Positions 1-9,300 of a stretch of DNA of 35,944 nucleotides are shown here, in pieces. Position 1 is the stretch's first letter. Each line of letters begins with the position of its first letter. Location of the stretch: NCBI GenBank assembly GCA_015061695.1, contig SUWA01000021.1, forward strand, positions 1 through 35,944. Reading direction: 5' to 3'. The notes under the pieces were generated by a model. The model made no database searches, was not told the origin of the DNA, and saw only the letters and a program-made list of their open reading frames with translations. The position numbers and the translations under genes are program-made. Source of the stretch: Lentisphaerota bacterium. GTDB taxonomy: Bacteria > Verrucomicrobiota > Lentisphaeria > Victivallales > Victivallaceae.

Positions 1-14
1 GGATGACGGCACAC

Positions 15-512
15 TCAATTGCGGCAAACGACCGTTGCATTCTGCGAATCTTCCTTTTCAGATTCCTGATTGCTTTTTCCTGCTGACAAGTTTTCTCTTC
101 GCTCAACTGAACCTCCGTTGTTATGGTTTGAAATATGAATTACAGTTTTTTCCACTGCGTCAATCCGTTCTCCCAACCACATCATGCAGTTGACTGCCAT
201 GCTGTTTCCACACGCTTTGTACCGGGGAGCATCTGGACAGTCTTCTTCGGATTTGCCCTTCCAAGCGATCCGTGTGTGGTTATCGGGGAAGCCCATCAGT
301 CGCTCGCACTCAACAGGGAGCAGACGGCGAACAGTTGCCTGTGTGCTGATTTGCGGAGTAGCTTCCTTTTGCTCAATTACTCCGTTACGCCCGGTAGACA
401 TGCCGCAGTTGACACCGAGGGTGGAAGATGCTTTCCCGTAAAGCTTTACATAAAAAGCTACGAATAAAGGTCGCCGACCTTTACATAACAGAGAATTTCC
501 AGAGATTTCTAT
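15..512 (-). pseudogene. C5 cytosine methyltransferase, C-terminal remnant
   Basis: The frame is open from 512 to the stop at 15-17, but an in-frame TGA at 513-515 closes it and no N-terminal part is present. The part after residue M401 carries the end of a Dcm-type enzyme: motif IX (RRLLPVECERLMGFP) and motif X (GNSMAV), followed by a short divergent tail. Motifs I to VIII, with the SAM site and the catalytic Pro-Cys, are absent, so no activity is expected. No Shine-Dalgarno precedes the ATG at 401. It lies outside the left attachment site, so it belongs to the host flank or to an older phage remnant at the same tRNA locus. The upstream in-frame residues are not recognisably methyltransferase. 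Confidence 0.7.
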
Positions 513-608
513 TCAAAAACACGCTTTTGAGAGCCTATGTCGTTCTCTATGGGGAGAATAGTATCGGAAAGAATTTGCTGTAATCCATTGCGGTACAGCC
601 ACAAATCA

Positions 609-649
609 CTATAAAAACAAAGAGTTCAATCATAAACGACTGAACTCTT
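609..649 (-). terminator. Original terminator of the tRNA-Ala gene
   Basis: A 9-bp perfect inverted repeat (AAGAGTTCA at 620-628, TGAACTCTT at 641-649) with a 12-nt loop is followed, in the minus direction, by TTGTTTTTATAG. This is a good intrinsic terminator. It lies 12 bp outside the left attachment core, exactly where the 3' trailer of the tRNA would be if the prophage were absent. The stretch 513-660 holds no other gene that I can see. Confidence 0.75.
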
Positions 650-660
650 GAGAATTTGTA

Positions 661-673
661 AATGGTGGAGCAG
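661..673. other. attL core
   Basis: AATGGTGGAGCAG is identical to 33924-33936. On the minus strand it reads as the tRNA 3' acceptor strand plus CCA and three further bases. In the present arrangement it joins host sequence on its left to phage sequence on its right. Confidence 0.85.
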
Positions 674-705
674 TCGCCACCTAAACATAACCTGCATTGT
701 GGCGA
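674..705. other. Inverted repeat beside attL (attP arm)
   Basis: TCGCCAC (674-680) and GTGGCGA (699-705) form a 7-bp dyad enclosing TAAACATAAC (682-691). The same words occur on the other phage end (GTGGCGA at 33918-33924, TAGACATAAC at 33885-33894 and its inverse at 33905-33914). In the circular phage they would flank the core, so they are probably integrase binding arms. An additional role as a late-operon terminator is possible but weak, as no clear U-run follows. Confidence 0.5.
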
Positions 706-723
706 TCGATATCGGCAAAAAAA

Positions 724-1131
724 TCAAGGAGAAGTCAGCATGATTTTATCTTGGGCGTTTTTGCGTTTTTGTTCCAACACTTCCAGGGCCTTCGCTGCTT
801 CTGCATCACTGCCGGCAGTGAAATCATACTCAATAATTTTTTCTTTGGATCCAAGCAAAGATTCTGTCTCAACAGCTCGAAAGTACCCTGTCGTTGGCAC
901 CTTTTGATCTGCAGGAATGCCGACTTTTCGGGAGCGATAAGTCAAGCGTCCCACGATGAAACGCCCCTGCGGTGTACCAGTGTCTGCATTGGAGGTTTCG
1001 ATTTCTCCCAAAGACAGAAATCCGTCCATGTTGATGTTTTTTTGCGATGCGCTATCCGCAATTTGCTTGTTGACATTCTGGCATCCCGCAATCACGCAAA
1101 GCATCATCGCAATGAATATTTTTTTTGTCAT
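724..1131 (-). CDS. Lipoprotein, possible outer spanin
   Basis: A 135-residue protein with a type II signal: K3-K4, a hydrophobic core, and a lipobox ending in Ala-Gly-Cys at residues 15-17, so the mature protein would be lipid-anchored at Cys17. A good Shine-Dalgarno (AGGAAGGA) precedes the ATG. It is the last gene of the late operon, and its first 80 bp overlap the end of the upstream membrane-protein gene in another frame. That overlap resembles Rz/Rz1 spanin gene pairs, which fuse inner and outer membranes at lysis. It is longer than lambda Rz1 and not proline-rich, so it could instead be a surface lipoprotein made for lysogenic conversion or exclusion. The C-terminal 35 residues are charged and helical. 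Function is inferred from position and signal only. Confidence 0.65.
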   Translation of the reverse strand: MTKKIFIAMMLCVIAGCQNVNKQIADSASQKNINMDGFLSLGEIETSNADTGTPQGRFIVGRLTYRSRKVGIPADQKVPTTGYFRAVETESLLGSKEKIIEYDFTAGSDAEAAKALEVLEQKRKNAQDKIMLTSP

Positions 1132-1432
1132 TCAAATGTTCCTTCCTGTATTGTGCGCATTGCGCGCGCAGCTGTTCACACACTTCAATTCGAACTCTGC
1201 GCCGCAGCTCTCTTTTGATGAACCTCAAATCTTTTTTGTACCGCCGGTTGATCAGCTCCATTTCGCGAGTTATTTTTTTTTGCCCACTCACAAGAGCGCT
1301 CATATTGGTATTGAAATGATCCTGCGTCTGCCTGATCCCTGCGCGGAAAATCTTCCAAATGGTGATGATGATTCCGCTCCCCAATACAAGAATTTCGACG
1401 AAACGCATGATCGCGTTTAAATGTTCTGCCAT
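1052..1432 (-). CDS. Membrane/coiled-coil protein, possible inner spanin
   Basis: From ATG 1432 the product is 126 residues. One hydrophobic segment (about residues 11-29, FVEILVLGSGIIITIW) is followed by a long, very basic helical region rich in Arg and Lys with heptad-like spacing. A single N-terminal anchor plus coiled coil is the plan of inner-membrane spanins, and the lipoprotein gene begins inside its 3' end. The many positive charges after the membrane segment would favour a cytoplasmic C-terminus under the positive-inside rule, which argues against a spanin, so the role is uncertain. An upstream in-frame start at 1471 is less likely because it reads through a non-conserved-looking leader. 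No endolysin or canonical holin lies nearby. Confidence 0.6.
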   Translation of the reverse strand: MAEHLNAIMRFVEILVLGSGIIITIWKIFRAGIRQTQDHFNTNMSALVSGQKKITREMELINRRYKKDLRFIKRELRRRVRIEVCEQLRAQCAQYRKEHLNDKKNIHCDDALRDCGMPECQQANCG

Positions 1433-1463
1433 AAAAAAGCTTCGCTCCAAATAGTTTCTCCCA

Positions 1464-1550
1464 CTATGCAAAAGCGAAAAAAAACGTCAGTTTTTTCTCT
1501 CTGCGTATGCCAACTTTTGCTGTTCGCACTGAACTGGAAAGCTGTTTCAT
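1464..1550 (-). CDS. Possible 28-residue peptide
   Basis: The ATG at 1550 overlaps the stop of the upstream gene as ATGA, with AGGA just before it. The frame encodes a basic N-terminal part and a short hydrophobic end (LTFFFAFA). The gap between neighbours would otherwise be 114 bp. It might be a tiny membrane peptide of the lysis region, but it could equally be chance. The segment also holds a weak A/T-rich hairpin near 1482-1500. Confidence 0.25.
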   Translation of the reverse strand: MKQLSSSVRTAKVGIRREKKLTFFFAFA

Positions 1551-2146
1551 ATTCCTGCGAGTACATCTTCGACATCTCCAATCCGTTCGTCCAGGCGCTG
1601 ATCAATCATCGTGTTGATTTGCGCGAGCCCAACATCAGGTATCTCTGTCGGATCGCCAGCATGAGTAAGTCGATTGCGAATTGTGAAATTTTCAATTTGC
1701 AAAATAAACGTAGCGACGCCGTCAGCTGAGTATCCGACCAATTCTCCGATCAAGCCAGTTTTGCTTTTTTGGGTGCCGAGCCAGTTGGCGAGCTCAACAG
1801 TATTCATTACTGGGATGGGAATTGTAATTTCTGTAAAATTTCGCTCGGTCCCATCTTCATCATTTTCGGTAATTGTTGCGACGGCGATGTGTTCCGCCTC
1901 GGCTTTCAAGACACAGGTCGTTGTTTCAACGAAATCGTGATCGAAAACAAAATCCCACGTTGCAATATCGGTCAAGTCTGCGATATCGTAAGGTGTCAGC
2001 GAATTTTTATTCGCGAACAGACGTAATTTCAGGCAGGTCGCAACACCACGAATCAATACGGGAGGTGCGATGTTTTTAGCGTTGGCGGCATCGCGAACGA
2101 TGCCAACGGTTTCTGCCGCTGAAATGTAAATTATTATTTTTTGCAT
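1547..2146 (-). CDS. Phage structural protein, probable baseplate or fiber-associated
   Basis: 199 residues, unknown family. It begins with a beta-rich domain containing VLIRGVATCLKLRLF, then an acidic central part and PIPVMNTVELANWLG, and ends in a short helical tail (DQRLDERIGDVEDVLAGI). The composition (many Thr, Ile, Asp, few Cys) is typical of beta-sandwich tail proteins. Its Shine-Dalgarno (AAGGAAAC) overlaps the end of the previous gene, whose stop is at 2148-2150, so the two are translationally coupled. It follows the putative receptor-binding proteins, so an accessory fiber or baseplate role is most likely. No enzyme motif was seen. Confidence 0.7.
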   Translation of the reverse strand: MQKIIIYISAAETVGIVRDAANAKNIAPPVLIRGVATCLKLRLFANKNSLTPYDIADLTDIATWDFVFDHDFVETTTCVLKAEAEHIAVATITENDEDGTERNFTEITIPIPVMNTVELANWLGTQKSKTGLIGELVGYSADGVATFILQIENFTIRNRLTHAGDPTEIPDVGLAQINTMIDQRLDERIGDVEDVLAGI

Positions 2147-2147
2147 T

Positions 2148-2522
2148 TCATGTTTCCTTATTCAAGTTATTCAATCTGTCGATTATCAATGGATTATCAG
2201 CGATAAATAGCTCATCGCACTTATCGGCGAGCCTTTCAATCTCGGTGATTATTCCTGTTGGATATTCTGCATCACGTACCTCGTCAATAGCAATAGCTAA
2301 ATCCCGTAATTCCAGTGCTACGTCACGATGGTCAATCTGCAGATGTCGCATAGCATCTCGCACGAATCCTACTACAACTCTACGATTAATGCGTTCATAT
2401 GGAATTTCTCGGAATAGACTCAACGCGTCATCCATGTGCTTATGGGCACAGAGAGTACACTGGTCTGTTGGAAGTGTTTTCACTGTCCTTACTTTATCTT
2501 TTCCATGGCAACTGCACGCCAT
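2148..2522 (-). CDS. Unknown protein with N-terminal Cys clusters
   Basis: 124 residues. The N-terminus carries CSC, then CTLCAHKH, enough Cys and His for one zinc or a metal cluster within the first 30 residues. The rest is predicted alpha-helical and charged. The gene begins two bases after the stop of the upstream 603-residue protein and is followed by the coupled 199-residue gene, so it belongs to the tail-tip cassette. It could be an assembly factor rather than a virion protein. No confident family. Confidence 0.65.
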   Translation of the reverse strand: MACSCHGKDKVRTVKTLPTDQCTLCAHKHMDDALSLFREIPYERINRRVVVGFVRDAMRHLQIDHRDVALELRDLAIAIDEVRDAEYPTGIITEIERLADKCDELFIADNPLIIDRLNNLNKET

Positions 2523-2524
2523 AA

Positions 2525-4336
2525 TTATTCAAACTCCTCCATATCCATTTCCGTATTTTCGTCGTCAATAGGCGCGGAAGCACGGAAATATGTTATTTCG
2601 CCAGCAGTGAAGCTGTATACATTATTGCCTCGTTCGGCAATATCGAGCGCATTGCTTTTGCTGGTGGCATCGCTTTCCGAAAGATAGTACTTCCCGGCTT
2701 CGCTTCCGGTATAAACCGCTGTTACCTCTCCGGTATGGCAGGGCGAAATCACCCATTTCCGGACAAATTCGTAAACGTAGCCTCTTTCTCCAGTTCGGCG
2801 ATAGATTCCATCACCTATCCCGTACGCTGAAATTGTTTGCAGTGTCCCGGGTTTAGTGGCGTTGGTTACTCCACGCACTTCCCCTATTTGTCCACCAGTG
2901 TACTCTATTGCGTCATCTTGCGACATTTTGTTTTCGGGGTTGGCTGCACATTCACCGTTAGCGTTAAGATGCACTACTCCCACGCTTATCACATACATAT
3001 CGAAAGACCCATATATCCCTTCAAAAAGTCCTACCCATGCCGATGCGTTAAAACAGCAACGTAGCGTGTAATCACCGCGAGTAAGGTTGACGAATTGTCT
3101 TTCGCATTTAACAGTTGCTGGCGCATTGTCTGGACCGTTTGGGTAATGTTGGCAGGTTAAATATTCAGGAGACTCAACCGTGTAGCTTGTGTAAATCCCC
3201 CATGGTGACGTCTTGTGTGGAGTTCCGATAATATACGGATAATCACTCGCTTCTATGTTGTTCGCTACATGCGTTCCTCTGGCTGCGTATTTACGCTGGT
3301 CTGGCAGAGCAACCAGCTGATTTGGTGATGCAGTTTCCCAGACTCTGCCGGTAGCTCCATTAGAGTTTTCAGCCCATAAACTTTTATCGGTGACTCCATC
3401 GTAAAGTTTCCAAACTTCAATTTCCGTTACACTTTCCGGTTCATAGGTGGTATCCTCCCAGAAAACGGTTCCGTCATCGCTAATCATGTAATCGTGATGC
3501 TCTACGGAATAAACAAAAGCCAGTGCAGCCGCATCCTTCGCAGATTCCTCATCAAGATCATTCGGGACTTTTATTGTATTCTGATTTTTCCCCCACACAC
3601 GACAGCCGACTGTAATTTTTGACGTTTCAGTGTATACAGTTCGATTGGGAGAACACCACGCATTAGGAGCATAGACCGTTATATATTTTTCGTCTGGGTC
3701 TTTAGGTTCAAACCATGTTTCACCGCAAGGAAATTCAGAAGTATCTCCACCTACACCATCAGTGTCGATAGTCACAGATAATTCCGTAAAATCTATAGTT
3801 ACAGATCCCACGAGGTAGTCTCCTCCGGGGCAATGATATGTGGTTGCGAATATTACCTGTTCTCCCCAATTTACCAATACTCCGTGTCCGGTAGCATTGT
3901 ACATCGTATAGTACTCCGTACCTTCTTCTGTTTCTTTACCTTTGTATATCTTCGGGTCATGGTTATTTCCAGCATATACTTTAACAGTCAGCGTGCTGTA
4001 GTTTTTTGACAGATTGCGTAAATTTGTAACAGCAGCGAATCCGGTCGCTCCGCTATGTACAAAACGCAAAAGAAAACCATCTGTTTCTATTCTAACAGGA
4101 TTGTCGTCTGTATTATCAGTGCAACCACTCCAATCATATGTAAAACCATCATACGCTATAGTGCCGTGCCAGCAGCTCTTTTCCTGTGTGCCGTTAACAG
4201 TAAAGCCTGCATACGGACTTATAACAATCGGAGGTATCGGACTTACAATATTCCCAACTGTGTCAGTGACAAAGTTACCAACTTCATCAACTGCTACGCT
4301 ATCTTGGTGTTTATAGTACAGTGTCTGCGTACTCAT
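2525..4336 (-). CDS. Putative receptor-binding or tail fiber protein
   Basis: 603 residues, rich in Tyr, Trp, Thr, Gly and Asn with little predicted helix, as in beta-structured host-recognition proteins. The N-terminus has a short repeated pattern (VDEVGNFVTDTVGNIVSPI) that may be an attachment or collagen-free stalk segment. About a dozen Cys are scattered through it, for example CWH, CPGG and CRVWG, which is unusual for a cytoplasmically folded fiber. The ATG at 4336 overlaps the stop of the preceding gene as ATGA. It lies after the tape measure and two tail genes, where the adhesin module normally is. No glycosidase or peptidase motif was seen. The specific receptor cannot be inferred. 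Confidence 0.6.
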   Translation of the reverse strand: MSTQTLYYKHQDSVAVDEVGNFVTDTVGNIVSPIPPIVISPYAGFTVNGTQEKSCWHGTIAYDGFTYDWSGCTDNTDDNPVRIETDGFLLRFVHSGATGFAAVTNLRNLSKNYSTLTVKVYAGNNHDPKIYKGKETEEGTEYYTMYNATGHGVLVNWGEQVIFATTYHCPGGDYLVGSVTIDFTELSVTIDTDGVGGDTSEFPCGETWFEPKDPDEKYITVYAPNAWCSPNRTVYTETSKITVGCRVWGKNQNTIKVPNDLDEESAKDAAALAFVYSVEHHDYMISDDGTVFWEDTTYEPESVTEIEVWKLYDGVTDKSLWAENSNGATGRVWETASPNQLVALPDQRKYAARGTHVANNIEASDYPYIIGTPHKTSPWGIYTSYTVESPEYLTCQHYPNGPDNAPATVKCERQFVNLTRGDYTLRCCFNASAWVGLFEGIYGSFDMYVISVGVVHLNANGECAANPENKMSQDDAIEYTGGQIGEVRGVTNATKPGTLQTISAYGIGDGIYRRTGERGYVYEFVRKWVISPCHTGEVTAVYTGSEAGKYYLSESDATSKSNALDIAERGNNVYSFTAGEITYFRASAPIDDENTEMDMEEFE

Positions 4337-5514
4337 TCTCCAGCCTCCGTAGCGTTCAAGTATATCCGCGTGAATGTGAAAAAGTAGGTGTCCGTAGTAC
4401 GTTCAGTAATCCGAAACTCTGTATCTGACAAACGATAACCAAGCACCTTTCTATTGAAGCTGAATGTCCCATCATACTCAAATGTAAAGCCACCAACAGG
4501 AACTTCGTCAGGTTCTACCACGGTTTTTTCAATATACGCATACAAACTGCCATTTTCACTGATAGGGATTGCTGATTTTTCCATAGACACCGTAGTGCTG
4601 TTAAGATTCGCCTTTGCGACGACGTAGTATGTCACTGACAAAACATAATCTGCTATGGAAATTTCGTATTCCAGCGTAGTGCTGCCGACTGTTCGTGCTA
4701 CTATTGGCACAACGATATTGTCAGCGAAGCTCTCTTGTGTGATTTCCAACCGTCCGTCAACAACCTCAACTGTCGCTAACAGCACTGCCGGGAACAGGTC
4801 ACTTGCGTAAGTGTGGTTAAGAGCGTAGATAGCACCGCCGATCGCGTAAACGTAGTATGTGCCAGACGCAGACAGTGTCAAATCTGTCCGATTGTAAGCT
4901 ATGCCGTTGATAACTCCGGCAGAAGTAAGCGCAGAATCATGACCGTTGACAACAGATACTTTGTGTTGTGTGATATTTCCTTCGGCATCTGTAGTGCTGG
5001 AATCGATCACCTTGAACTGATGCGCCGTTGCGCCGCCAGAACCGCCTCCCAAATTAATAATTGCTTCTGCTCCATGCCGAAAAACAATAGGAACGCCACC
5101 ATTAGAGCTTGCAAGAAATACTCCGGGAGTGCTTATATCCGGCAGGACGTAATCGCCATCAGAACCGCTGATTTTGACTTTTACTGGCCCTGTGACAATA
5201 CAGCTGCCAACGTCGTTTGACCCAAGGTCAGACTGCACGATGCCCCACGCCTTAGATACATCTGTAACAGGAGCGCAAGGGATGATATTATCTTCAAGTT
5301 CGCCGAAGTCTGTAGATTCAGGAAAATTAACCGCAGATCCGGATGCAATCGTGTTAGCGGTGCTATTGTATACTGTCAGTCGCGTCGACACATGCGGCGG
5401 AATCGCTGCTGAAACGCGAAACCCGTCAAGGCCATTGAAGAAGTGCCGCACCTTATTTTCGAGCGACGCAGATGGGCGAAACGATTCACCCGCGCGCACG
5501 TCAGGATATCCCAT
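4333..5514 (-). CDS. Putative tail-tip or fiber protein
   Basis: 393 residues. The first 60 residues (GYPDVRAGESFRPSASLENKVRHFF) look like a virion-attachment segment. A domain around residues 60-150 follows, with regularly spaced Gly and Asp that could be a beta-helix or SGNH-free carbohydrate-like fold. It contains a Gly-rich linker (GGGSGG near 155) and then several beta-rich repeats to the C-terminus. It starts directly after the preceding stop (5515) and overlaps the next gene by ATGA, so the pair with the 603-residue protein is probably a coupled adhesin module. Function is inferred from position and composition. Confidence 0.6.
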   Translation of the reverse strand: MGYPDVRAGESFRPSASLENKVRHFFNGLDGFRVSAAIPPHVSTRLTVYNSTANTIASGSAVNFPESTDFGELEDNIIPCAPVTDVSKAWGIVQSDLGSNDVGSCIVTGPVKVKISGSDGDYVLPDISTPGVFLASSNGGVPIVFRHGAEAIINLGGGSGGATAHQFKVIDSSTTDAEGNITQHKVSVVNGHDSALTSAGVINGIAYNRTDLTLSASGTYYVYAIGGAIYALNHTYASDLFPAVLLATVEVVDGRLEITQESFADNIVVPIVARTVGSTTLEYEISIADYVLSVTYYVVAKANLNSTTVSMEKSAIPISENGSLYAYIEKTVVEPDEVPVGGFTFEYDGTFSFNRKVLGYRLSDTEFRITERTTDTYFFTFTRIYLNATEAGE

Positions 5515-6342
5515 TTAGACCCCCAATTCCGCGAAATTAGCGTATCCAACGACCTGATCAACGTAGATGTCGGTAACAGTTGCTTTGGGGCGGCCAGAAA
5601 CAAGAACGGGTTGAGTAATTACCCAAACATATTCAAATCCCTTTTTTGAAAATGTCTGTCCAGCAACGGTGACATTTTTTTCGTTCAATTGTATTGAAAA
5701 ATTAAACGAGACCTCTACGGTCGCGGATTTTTTATTTTCCCCTGCAAAAGAGCAACCAAGAAAAAGCACTTCACCTGGCTCCCAACCGTGGAAATTCTGG
5801 GCGTTAACCTTCCCTACCAAACTGGCGACTTTTCGCTTGAATCCTGTAGATAGATCGGCAAGTTTCATCGTTTTTGTGTACGTTTCCTGCAGTTGTGCTG
5901 CGGGGACCTCCACTCCGCGTACATCGAACTCGGCGCCGGTTTTGCCGTTCCAATTCACCAACCCCCCCGCGTCACGATCTCCGTAGATATGCTGTTGGTT
6001 AAGAGAATTTTCGACGTGTCTGGTTCCACCACCGCAATCAAATGAAATACGCGGCTCTTCGTCGCTCGCATCGTCATTTGATTGGTTTTCTTCGTTTGCG
6101 TTGGATTCATAAACGACACTAACTCGATAGATATCTTCGCGTTCTCGAGCATCGATCTCAAGATATGATAATGGCAGGCCGTGTTTCTCGGACGGCGCAA
6201 CATCTATCAATTCGCGCATCGCCTCGACTTCGTCAGCGACCCCTTCAACAATGAATACTTCGGAGAAGGCGCGGAAAGATCCGTCTGCGTTGATTGAAGT
6301 CGTCTGCTGATCGTAGGCAGGAACAATTACTATATCTGACAT
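5515..6342 (-). CDS. Tail protein downstream of tape measure
   Basis: 275 residues from the ATG at 6342, chosen because GGAG lies 9 nt upstream. An earlier in-frame ATG at 6357 has no Shine-Dalgarno. The start region overlaps the end of the tape measure gene (stop 6347). A Gly-rich FDCGGGTRHVENS segment sits near residue 100, and a beta-rich C-terminal half follows. In siphoviruses the genes after the tape measure encode the distal tail and tail-tip hub; this single gene would fill the distal-tail position, but no hallmark of the Dit or Tal families was recognised. Confidence 0.65.
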   Translation of the reverse strand: MSDIVIVPAYDQQTTSINADGSFRAFSEVFIVEGVADEVEAMRELIDVAPSEKHGLPLSYLEIDAREREDIYRVSVVYESNANEENQSNDDASDEEPRISFDCGGGTRHVENSLNQQHIYGDRDAGGLVNWNGKTGAEFDVRGVEVPAAQLQETYTKTMKLADLSTGFKRKVASLVGKVNAQNFHGWEPGEVLFLGCSFAGENKKSATVEVSFNFSIQLNEKNVTVAGQTFSKKGFEYVWVITQPVLVSGRPKATVTDIYVDQVVGYANFAELGV

Positions 6343-6346
6343 ATCA

Positions 6347-9300
6347 TCATTCTCCATATGTTATTTCCGTTTGCTGCATGGCATGCAACAAGTGGTCAAT
6401 TTTTTTGTTCGTTTTCTCGGTCAATCTATTTTGTTTTTCCGTCGCGACAGCAGTGCGATCCGCCGCTGTGCGATCCCCCCCCAACATGGAGCGGAGATGT
6501 TTGGCAACCCAACTTCCTGTAGCACTTGATTGTGTTTTTTCCGCGACTGCATCGCGACGTTCAGCCAGTTGAGACCGCCAGAAATCGAACATTTCTGTTG
6601 CGTTGCGAATTTTTTCAAACGCGGCGGCAATATTTTTTCTTTCTACGTTAGTATATCGAATCACATCATCTTGATCAGGGATGCGCGCATCTGCCACAAG
6701 ACGCGCATGTTCACGTCGAGCTGCTGCTGCTGCTCCCTGATACATCGACATGATATTTTGAATGCTGCGACGCCCAGCATTTGGATCTATCTCAAACAAA
6801 TTGGATATTTCTTTTTCCAGCTTTTTCTGAAATGCTTCTTGGGCTTGAGACTTGTCGAAGGCAACAAGTACACCTACATCTGCCGTGATCTCCCCTAATA
6901 CGCGATGTTTCTCAACATCGCGTTCTTTTTTTTCACGCTCCTTATGCATTGTTTCGGCATCGCGTTCTTTTTTTTCACGCTCCTTATGCATTGTCTCGGC
7001 TGCCTTTGCCGCCTTACCAGCAAGCATGTCGGCGTTTGCCAATTTTTCGCGCAATTCCGCTATTTGTTTCTTAATTCGCATTGTCTCTTTTGGCGATATA
7101 GTGCTGTCGGATAATCTTTCTTCCCGAATGCGCATCATCGTTTTCAACAGATTTTTATAGGATTCATTGAGCGAATCGATCTCTTTTAGCTCTTTTTGCA
7201 ATGGCGTGAGCTCTTTTCGCAGCAATTGATTTTCCAAATCTGACAATTGCGCGCGTTGAGCAAGAAATTCGCGTTCCTCCTCAAGCCTTTTTTTATTGAA
7301 TTTCACGTGGATTCGCTGGCGCTGATTCTCCGCCAGTGTTTCCGCCGCGACGATTCGGCGATTAATTGTCGCCAATTCGCTATCAATGATCGCTGTCTCG
7401 ACAGGATCATTCGTTTGCGCGCGGCGTTTTTTTTGAAAATCTTGCATTTGCGCCAATATTTTTTTATACTCCGTCAGAGCCTGATTGACTTCGGCCAATT
7501 CTTTTGCGAGTGATGAATCTCGCACCCATGTTTTCGCGATCCCCGCAGCTCGATCAGACAATTCTTTGTAATCCGTCGAATCTTTCTCTCGATATCTGCC
7601 GGTGATTAATTCGCGCTGCTTCGCGATATATTGATCTGCGAAAGCGATTTTGCGCTGAAGTTGTTCTATTTCTGCGGCCAATTGCGCACGTTCAGCTTCG
7701 GGGGCATTGTTTTTTTTCAACAACGTTTCTTTGTTTTTTTTGTAGCGCAACATAGTATTAAGCAAATCTTTGTAATTCGCATTTGCCGTTTCCGCTGCCT
7801 TGATCTCTTTTTCCAACGGCGACAAGTTTTCAGCGTGCATCTTTTTTTCAATGGCCACAACCTTTTCCTGTGCCTCCAGAAATTCCTGAAATGTTATCAA
7901 GTCTGAATCGATGCTCCCTTCTTTTCCCGGCTGATAATGCTGTGGCATTGGCCGTTCCAGAATTCTCTGTCTGGCCTGCAATCGCTCTATTTCTTTATTT
8001 CTCTCTGCGATATATGCGTTGTTAGTGGTGATGACTTCTTCAGCCTCTGATTTCCCTCCAAACAATGGGACATGAATCAGTCCTAAGCTCATTACCGACT
8101 TAAAACTCCAGGGACGCATTTCGTCGTTGTATCCCTGCGCAATGCCGATGTTTTTTTGCTTTTCGGCGATTGCATTTTTTATATCTTCAAGTTCGAAAGC
8201 ACGTTGCAATCTCTGCAGCTGCTCCAACGCATCAGCCATGTTCCCAATGCTTTTGGCAGTCTCGTTGAATACAATTCCCAGCGATCCATATTTCTGCTCA
8301 AGATCCGTAGTCAAACGGCGAGCTTCAACCATTTCGGCGTTATTTAGATGCTGTTTTTCAGACAGATTTTTCAGCCGCAATGCCTTGTCATAATCAATTG
8401 TTCGCTCTTTTTGACGTTGTTCGTACAGATCTGCTAATTTATTATTTGTGTCATCGATAACGTCGCTGAAGTCGCTGAACGCAACAACAAGCGTTGCGAT
8501 CGCGCTGGCAGCCAGGAGTGCCCATCCAGCAGGATTTGTCGCCAGAAAAGCCTTCAGCGCTATTCCGAACGTCGTTAATGCAGAAGTGCCCGCTGTCGTC
8601 GCCACGGTAAATGCCGCCAATCCTATCTTGGCGAATGCGCAAATGGCAGTGAACGCCTTGATACTAACTCCAACCGTGACCAATGTGGTACCGATAACAA
8701 GAAGAGCTGCGACCACTCCGCCCAGGACAGATATTAATGCCGAATTCTCTTGGATCCATTCGTTCACTTTGACCAATACACTGGTCAAGCAATTCAACAG
8801 TGGAATCAACGCCTTTGATATAATTGCACCGATAGATATTCCCGTCTCTTGAAGTGCAGATAACAATTTGTCCCATGCACCGCCGGCCCCGGATTCCATT
8901 TCTTCGCGGGTTTTTTTTGCGATGTCCTGACAATTTGACAATTTTTCGATGAATTCATCTAACGCCGCGGTGTCTGCCGTGATCACCAACCCTCCGGTCA
9001 TTCCTCGCAAATCGAATACTTGTTTAGCGAACGCCAGTTTTTCCGCAGATCCCATCGTTGACATCGCACGCGTCAGATCAATCATTATGTCGCGCATCTT
9101 ACGCAGATTGCCGGTCGCCGTGACAGTTGCCACGTTGTAATCTCTCAAGAAGTTTTGTATTTTTGGATCAGCGAACTGCAAATATGCCTTTCTCAACGCA
9201 GTTCCAGCCAGCGACCCCTTGATGCCCATATTGGCCATAACTCCGAGAGCCGCGGCGGTATCTGCGATAGTCTCCCCAGCTATGCGTGCCTGGGGACCGA

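Noticed and set aside
1417-1605. 62-codon minus frame between the 199-residue gene and the membrane protein gene
   Set aside because: No ribosome site, poor composition, and it overlaps both neighbours; the 28-residue frame with ATGA coupling is a better candidate.
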